Shown: in pieces, positions 59,775-64,000 of the stretch
Numbering within the stretch: the first letter of the stretch is position 1
How the letters are laid out: each line of letters begins with the position of its first letter
Source of the DNA: Deltaproteobacteria bacterium
GTDB taxonomy: Bacteria > Desulfobacterota > DSM-4660 > Desulfatiglandales > HGW-15
Length of the DNA: 64,000 nucleotides
Direction: 5' to 3'
Assembly: GCA_020060215.1 (NCBI GenBank)
Contig: JAGVAP010000113.1
Span: forward strand, 1-64,000
Made by a program: the position numbers and the translations under genes
The notes under the pieces: model-generated
Seen by the model: the letters and a program-made list of their open reading frames with translations, nothing else
What the model was told of the DNA's origin: nothing
Database searches by the model: none

Positions 59775-60653
59775 ATGGAAAAAGAGATCATCACCTTGCT
59801 TACGGCCCATCTGGAGCGGGCGATGGATTGGACGTTGACCAGCGGCTTGAGGATCATCCTGATCGTCGTCCTGGCGCTGATCGCAATCAAGGCCGCAAAG
59901 ATCTTATCCTCCAAGACGGTGGAGCTCTGCGTGCGGCCGAAGGATAACGGCGAGTTGAAGAAACGCGCCGATACGCTGGGCGCGTTCATCCGCTATATGC
60001 TGGTGATCGCCGTGGTGGTGATTGCGGCCATCATGATCCTGGGTGAGCTGGAGGTGGACATCGCCCCCATCCTGGCCGGCGCCGGCGTGGTCGGCCTGGC
60101 CATCGGCTTCGGCGCACAAAGCCTCGTCAAGGACTGGCTGAGCGGTTTTTTCATCCTGCTCGAGGATCAGTACCGGGTCGGTGATGTCGTCGAGGTGGGG
60201 GGAAAAGGCGGACTCGTAGAAGAGATCAACCTGCGCATGACGATCCTCCGGGACCTCAGCGGCAACGTCCACTACGTGCGCAACGGCCTGATCGATACCG
60301 TCACCAACATGACCAAGGACTACTCGCGATACGTGTTCAACATAGGGGTGGCCTACCGCGAGGATGTGGACGAGGTGATCCGGGTGGTCAAAGAGATCGA
60401 TGAAGAGCTGCGCAATGATCCCGCGTTCAAGGACGACATCCTCCAGCCGCTCGAGGTCATGGGGCTCGACCGGTTCGCGGACTCTGCAGTGATCATCAAG
60501 GCCAGGACGACCACCAAGCCGATCCAGCAGTGGAGGGTGGGTCGTGAATTCAACCGAAGGCTCAAGAAGAGATTCGACCAACTCGGCATCGAGATCCCCT
60601 TCCCGCATGTGACCTTGTACATGGGCAAGGGGAAGGAAGAGATGAAAGAGTAA
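59775..60653 (+). CDS. MscS-family mechanosensitive channel
   Basis: 292 residues. Three membrane segments: about 24-43 ('IILIVVLALIAIKAAKILS'), 69-90 ('YMLVIAVVVIAAIMILGEL') and the pore-lining TM3 with 'APILAGAGVVGLAIGFGAQS'. The vestibule starts with 'LVKDWLSGFFILLEDQYRVG' and the beta domain with 'VVEVGGKGGLVEEINLRMT', diagnostic of MscS. It opens under membrane tension to release osmolytes. TGGAGG precedes the ATG, 44 bases after the Hsp70 stop, so the two are probably cotranscribed. Confidence 0.95.
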   Translation: MEKEIITLLTAHLERAMDWTLTSGLRIILIVVLALIAIKAAKILSSKTVELCVRPKDNGELKKRADTLGAFIRYMLVIAVVVIAAIMILGELEVDIAPILAGAGVVGLAIGFGAQSLVKDWLSGFFILLEDQYRVGDVVEVGGKGGLVEEINLRMTILRDLSGNVHYVRNGLIDTVTNMTKDYSRYVFNIGVAYREDVDEVIRVVKEIDEELRNDPAFKDDILQPLEVMGLDRFADSAVIIKARTTTKPIQQWRVGREFNRRLKKRFDQLGIEIPFPHVTLYMGKGKEEMKE

Positions 60654-60905
60654 TTTGGACAGGATTACAGGATCAACTGGATTTTCGGAAGAAGACGGTT
60701 GCGGGCGAAGGTCCCTCCTTGGGACGTGGGACGTACTCGACGCTGGAGCGACCAAATCCAATGCTGACCTAAGGCGTTCCCACGCGGGAGCGTGGGAACG
60801 ATGAGACAAGACTACTGTCGCGACCTATCCTGTGCCCCCGTTTTGCAGGCGGGGTTTTTTGCCTGTCTTTCCAGGATCCTGTCGATCCTGTCCAATTCTG
60901 TCTTT
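60654..60905. repeat. Intergenic with GGAACG-type hairpin
   Basis: At 60776-60802, GCGTTCCCACGCGGGAGCGTGGGAACG forms a stem of ten pairs, the same family as 36743-36775. ATCCTGTCGATCCTGTCC-type words follow at 60877. No gene is seen. Confidence 0.6.
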
Positions 60906-62084
60906 TCAGTTTCCCAGGATTGCATCGACTGCCTTCGAGGCATCCTCCTTTGCGGAGATCGCCTTCACCGCCTTCGCGAAGTTGGATGTGTCCCCCAGCA
61001 TGATGCAGCCGATGATCCGATTCCCGTCCACAACGACCTTCTTGTACAGGCCGGCGGAGGAAACGACCCTGGACTCGAATTGGCCCTCCGGATCGATCTC
61101 TCCGGCCGAGGCCACCTCGATCCCGACCACCTTCAAGGTGTTCGCAGGGGTGGTCCCGCTGTAGACCGCCTCCTGGCCGGCCATGTTGATTCCCGCGACC
61201 CTGCCCTGCTCCATGGCAGCGGGCCAGATGCCGTAGGGGACGCCTCTGAATTCCGCCACATCCCCCGCTGCGAAGATGTCGGGCCGGCTCGTGCGGAGGT
61301 GATCGTCCACCTTGATCCCTTTGTCGTGTTCCAGGTCGAGGTCCCTGGCCAGGGAAAGATTGGGGCGGACGCCCGCGGAGATGATGACCATCTCAGAGGG
61401 AAGACGCTCTCCATCTTCGAGAGAGACCCCGCTGACCCTGTCGTCCCCTGTGATCTCGCGCGTCTTGGCGCCCAGCCGGAAAGAGAATCCCATTTCCTCC
61501 AGCACCCGTTGCAGCCTTGCGGCCCCGACCACATCCAGCTGGCGAGGAAGGAGCCTGGGGAAGAACTCCACCACCATGACCTTCTTGCCGAGCTTACGAA
61601 GCCCGTTTCCCGCCTCCAGCCCCAGGAGCCCGCCCCCGATCAGGACCGCCCGTTCGCTGTGGCGCGCCCAATCCGCGATCTCGCGGGCATCCCGGATGGT
61701 GCGAAGGGTAAAAACCCCCTTCTTGTCGGCTCCCTGGATCGGCGGGACGAAACAGCTGCTGCCGGATGCCAGGAGCAGAACATCGAAGGGAAACCTCTCC
61801 CCCTTCTCCGTGATCAAGACCTTCATCCCGGCTTCCACGCCGACGACCCTGGTCTGAAGTCGAAGGTCGATCCGCTGCTCTCGGTGCCAGGACTCGTTCC
61901 TGGCGACCAGTTTCTCCTCCTGGATATCGCCCGATATCACCTCCGGAAGTCTGATCCTGTAGTAGAAAGGCAGCCCTTCCTCGGTCAGGATGGTTATGCT
62001 TCCGTCCCTGTCCAGTCTGCGGATCTGCTCTGCCGCGGTCGTCCCCGCAACTCCGTTCCCAACGATGAGATAGTTCTTCATCAT
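60906..62084 (-). CDS. FAD/NAD(P)-dependent oxidoreductase (nitrite/rubredoxin-reductase-like)
   Basis: 392 residues from the ATG at 62084 (GGAAGGGGA before it). The FAD fingerprint is 'NYLIVGNGVAGTTAAEQIRR', the NAD(P) fingerprint 'RAVLIGGGLLGLEAGNGLR', and the second FAD motif 'PDIFAAGDVAEFRGVPYGIW'. There are no redox-active CxxC cysteines, so it is of the class I pyridine-nucleotide oxidoreductase type seen in the N-terminal half of NirB and in rubredoxin reductases. It passes electrons from NAD(P)H to a small acceptor protein that is not encoded next to it. Divergent from the MOSC gene at 62227. Confidence 0.9.
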   Translation of the reverse strand: MMKNYLIVGNGVAGTTAAEQIRRLDRDGSITILTEEGLPFYYRIRLPEVISGDIQEEKLVARNESWHREQRIDLRLQTRVVGVEAGMKVLITEKGERFPFDVLLLASGSSCFVPPIQGADKKGVFTLRTIRDAREIADWARHSERAVLIGGGLLGLEAGNGLRKLGKKVMVVEFFPRLLPRQLDVVGAARLQRVLEEMGFSFRLGAKTREITGDDRVSGVSLEDGERLPSEMVIISAGVRPNLSLARDLDLEHDKGIKVDDHLRTSRPDIFAAGDVAEFRGVPYGIWPAAMEQGRVAGINMAGQEAVYSGTTPANTLKVVGIEVASAGEIDPEGQFESRVVSSAGLYKKVVVDGNRIIGCIMLGDTSNFAKAVKAISAKEDASKAVDAILGN

Positions 62085-62226
62085 ATATCCCCTTCCGTTC
62101 ACATGATTCGCTCTGCGTATCCGTTCAGTGCCTCCTGGAGGATGACGCTCCTGTCCTCAACACAACACTTGATCCCCGGGGCGCGCCCGGCTATTCTAAA
62201 ATAAACTCCATCTCGAGGGATGCCAC

Positions 62227-62664
62227 GTGAAAGTCGTATCGATCTCCACCAGCCGAAAAAAAGGGACGCGCAAGACACAGGTCGACGAGGCGGTTCTCGT
62301 CCAGGATCACGGGTTCGAAGGCGACGCCCATGCAGGGGCATGGCACCGCCAGGTCAGCTTCCTTGCCGCGGAAAGCATCGAGGCGGCAAGGCAGAAAGGT
62401 TTGGATGTCCATTTCGGCGATTTTGCCGAAAACATCGCCACCGAGGGCATCGACTGGCAGAACGTCCCCATCGGCACGCAATTCGGGATCGGCGACACCG
62501 CCCTCGTGGAGGTTACCCAGATCGGCAAGGAATGCCACCAGAAATGCGCCATCTATTACCTTGCGGGCGATTGCATCATGCCGCGCGAAGGGATCTTCGC
62601 CAGGGTCCTCAAGGGAGGTACGATTCGGACAGGCGATGAGATCCGACGGGTTGAAAAACCGTGA
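62227..62664 (+). CDS. MOSC-domain protein
   Basis: 145 residues from a GTG at 62227 (GAGGGATG upstream). 'VQDHGFEGDAHAGAWHRQVS' and 'HFGDFAENIATEGIDWQNVP' are core MOSC motifs. The conserved cysteine region is 'IGKECHQKCAIYYLAGDC'. MOSC proteins carry out sulfur transfer or reductions linked to molybdenum cofactor; stand-alone short versions are common beside moa/mog genes, which are not present here. A C-terminal 'GIFARVLKGGTIRTGDEI' completes the fold. Confidence 0.93.
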   Translation: MKVVSISTSRKKGTRKTQVDEAVLVQDHGFEGDAHAGAWHRQVSFLAAESIEAARQKGLDVHFGDFAENIATEGIDWQNVPIGTQFGIGDTALVEVTQIGKECHQKCAIYYLAGDCIMPREGIFARVLKGGTIRTGDEIRRVEKP

Positions 62665-62735
62665 ACGTGGTGTTTGTACGTGCACGTGGGTCACTCCTCG
62701 GACGTGCCCGCTTCACGTCGTACGTTCGGTTCTCC
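62661..62735. repeat. CGTGAACGTG-type repeat, second location
   Basis: CGTGAACGTGGTGTTTGTACGTG and CACGTCGTACGTTCG are partly inverted words of the family seen at 56612-56695. It overlaps the stop of the glycosyltransferase gene. Confidence 0.45.
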
Positions 62736-64000
62736 TGTATATCCTCGCGAGCGTGTGGGGCGAGATCCCCAGGAGCAGCCCCACCCCCACCACCTGATTG
62801 ATCCATGTGGTTCTCATCAGCCCCAACTCGCGCCAGCGCCTTCCCGAGGTCACGGCCGAGGCGGTGGAGATCCCGATTCTTCCTCTCCCGGCGAGGATTC
62901 GCACCAGGTAGAAGTCCTCACCCAGGGGCACTTCTCGAAAGCCGCCGGTCGACTCGAATACCGAACGCCGCATGAACAGGGCCTGATCCCCGTAAGGGAG
63001 CGCCATGAGACTCGACCTGAACCAGGTCGTGAATTCGATCATCCTCATGAAAGGGCACCGGAGATCGGTCCGGAACCTGAAGGCGCCGGCGGAGACTCTC
63101 GGGTCCTGCAGGACCTCGAACACGTGGTCCATGTAATCCCCGGGCAGGCGCGTATCCGCGTGAAGGAAGAGGAGGACCCTTCCCTTTGCTGCCCCGGCGC
63201 CGAGGTTCTGCTGTGCACCCCTTCCCCTGGGGCCTCTCAGCACATTCGCCCCCATGGAAGCGGCCCTTGCGCATGTCCGGTCCACGCTGCCCCCGTCCAC
63301 CACCAGGACCTCCGCATCCTCGTTCCATGCGTGGCGGATGGCCGATTCGATGCGGCCCTCTTCATTCAGCACCGGGATGATCACCGACAGGTAGGGGCGC
63401 GCGTGGTCCCAACCGGGGAGGACTTCCCTCAACTGCACAGGAGTATCGACGTCCGTGAGCGGCTCCAGCAGATGGGTCCTGAGCCCCCTCTCCCGGGCCC
63501 GGAGCAGCGTCTCCCGAAACACCCTGTCGTCGCCCCAGGCCATCCCCCGGAACAGATCTTCGGAACGGCTGAGTCCGATGAGCCAGTAACCTCCGTCCGT
63601 GCTCGGGCCGAGGACGAGGTCATGTTCAGAGAGGGCGCCGAAGGCCTCCTCAAGATGGGCCCCTCTCATCCCGGGGACGTCCGCTCCATGGAGGACCACC
63701 CGCCTGCAGCCGTTTCCGAACGCGCGGTCGAAAGCCGCCTTCATTCGGCTCCCCAGATTTCCCTCCGGCTGCCTGGACAGATGCACGCCGGGGCCAAGCC
63801 ACCGGCCGACCTTTTTCAATTCACCGTCGGAGCAGACTTCCACTGCGGCCGAGTAACGTCGGGCGAACCGTTTGACCTTGGACAAGGTCTCTTCCGTCAG
63901 ACGACGCTGCAACTCGGCCGCCCCTGTTCGCCCGAGAACCGGGATGAGCCTGGTCTTGGTCCTCCCGGGCACCGGGTAGCGGCAAAACAGGATTACGCGG
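62713..64000 (-). CDS. Two-domain DUF2064 nucleotidyltransferase-like / family 2 glycosyltransferase (5' end beyond window)
   Basis: The frame is open to the window edge, where it still reads 'VILFCRYPVPGRTKTRL', the start of the DUF2064 fold, so the gene begins beyond 64000; an internal GTG at 63972 is not the start. The first half (to about residue 200 of the visible part) has 'VVLHGADVPGMRGAHLEEAF' and 'LVLGPSTDGGYWLIGL', a cofactor-C-like nucleotidyltransferase. The second half is a GT-A glycosyltransferase: 'YLSVIIPVLNEEGRIESAI', 'AEVLVVDGGSVDRT' and 'GRVLLFLHADTRLP'. The two families are often encoded side by side; here they are fused. Substrates are unknown. Confidence 0.87.
   Translation of the reverse strand, partial: RVILFCRYPVPGRTKTRLIPVLGRTGAAELQRRLTEETLSKVKRFARRYSAAVEVCSDGELKKVGRWLGPGVHLSRQPEGNLGSRMKAAFDRAFGNGCRRVVLHGADVPGMRGAHLEEAFGALSEHDLVLGPSTDGGYWLIGLSRSEDLFRGMAWGDDRVFRETLLRARERGLRTHLLEPLTDVDTPVQLREVLPGWDHARPYLSVIIPVLNEEGRIESAIRHAWNEDAEVLVVDGGSVDRTCARAASMGANVLRGPRGRGAQQNLGAGAAKGRVLLFLHADTRLPGDYMDHVFEVLQDPRVSAGAFRFRTDLRCPFMRMIEFTTWFRSSLMALPYGDQALFMRRSVFESTGGFREVPLGEDFYLVRILAGRGRIGISTASAVTSGRRWRELGLMRTTWINQVVGVGLLLGISPHTLARIYRRTERTT

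Noticed and set aside
60792..62204. 470-codon plus-strand frame
   Set aside because: Antisense to the FAD oxidoreductase, which has both dinucleotide fingerprints; the plus frame has none.
63972..64000. GTG at 63972 as the start of the terminal glycosyltransferase gene
   Set aside because: Codons beyond it up to the window edge still encode conserved DUF2064 sequence, so the gene starts outside the window.

Overview
The window reads as chromosomal DNA of a Gram-negative bacterium, most likely a member of the Desulfobacterota (former Deltaproteobacteria). I infer this from the gene mix and G+C-rich codon use, not from a database search. Pointers are lipoproteins, outer-membrane and LysM/MltD proteins, a PilT pair, PilZ and FecR proteins, a Geobacter-like secreted PNSGDG-repeat peptide, an AmmeMemoRadiSam enzyme, and many decayed REP-like intergenic repeats. 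Housekeeping anchors are rplM-rpsI, truA, tRNA-Lys(CUU) and tRNA-Arg(UCG). No rRNA or CRISPR array was seen.

Layout. 1-4.3 kb: a leftward operon-like set of a D-threonine-aldolase-type enzyme, an SDR dehydrogenase, a SAF-domain dehydrogenase and a class V aminotransferase (cut by the window edge), suggesting hydroxy-amino-acid/glyoxylate metabolism. 4.6-12.8 kb: orphan membrane and secreted proteins, a PNSGDG-repeat peptide, a secreted terpenoid-cyclase-fold protein, a frameshifted FtsK-type ATPase, a VapB/VapC pair with a clear promoter and operator, a carboxymuconolactone-decarboxylase-like protein and an acyl-CoA synthetase.

13.4-22.94 kb: a lower-G+C accessory island abutting the two tRNA genes. 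It holds fragments of a YhcG-type (DUF1016) nuclease and of the BREX protein BrxL, a split PD-(D/E)XK-like nuclease, an IS630-family element, an RHH regulator, an 11-codon integrase stub and three copies of a near-perfect palindrome. Inside it sits a chemosensory operon (Trx-like, CheW, MCP) preceded by an NtrC-like regulator whose receiver, Walker B and GAFTGA motifs are all degenerate.

23.2-42.7 kb: tRNAs, ribosomal proteins, TruA, a radical SAM enzyme coupled to a methyltransferase, a HAD phosphatase, MltD, a zinc-ribbon J-domain protein, a GHMP kinase, a twitching-motility ATPase operon (two PilT-like ATPases plus a zinc-ribbon pseudo-receiver), GNAT and histone-deacetylase-like proteins, and a tightly overlapping operon of CDP-alcohol phosphatidyltransferase, NUDIX hydrolase and a fused acetyl-CoA carboxyltransferase with the alpha-like half first.

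42.9-60.7 kb: an envelope and signalling region. It has a zinc metallopeptidase, a HAMP protein, a SurA-like lipoprotein, a TPR/beta-barrel protein, a CsgD-like regulator, two paralogous PilZ proteins bracketing a 1,356-residue FecR-domain protein, and a GAF/class III nucleotidyl cyclase. Next come an SPFH/zinc-ribbon protein, a second zinc-ribbon protein, a short Hsp70 and an MscS channel, all on one strand. 60.9-64 kb: an FAD-dependent oxidoreductase, a MOSC protein and a two-domain nucleotidyl/glycosyltransferase running off the right edge.

The strongest candidates for something new are the SPFH-zinc ribbon/Hsp70/MscS set, the FecR-PilZ-cyclase-CsgD cluster, the degenerate NtrC-type regulator beside a sigma-54-like promoter, the inverted-order AccA-AccD fusion, and the palindromes that cut into defence-gene remnants.
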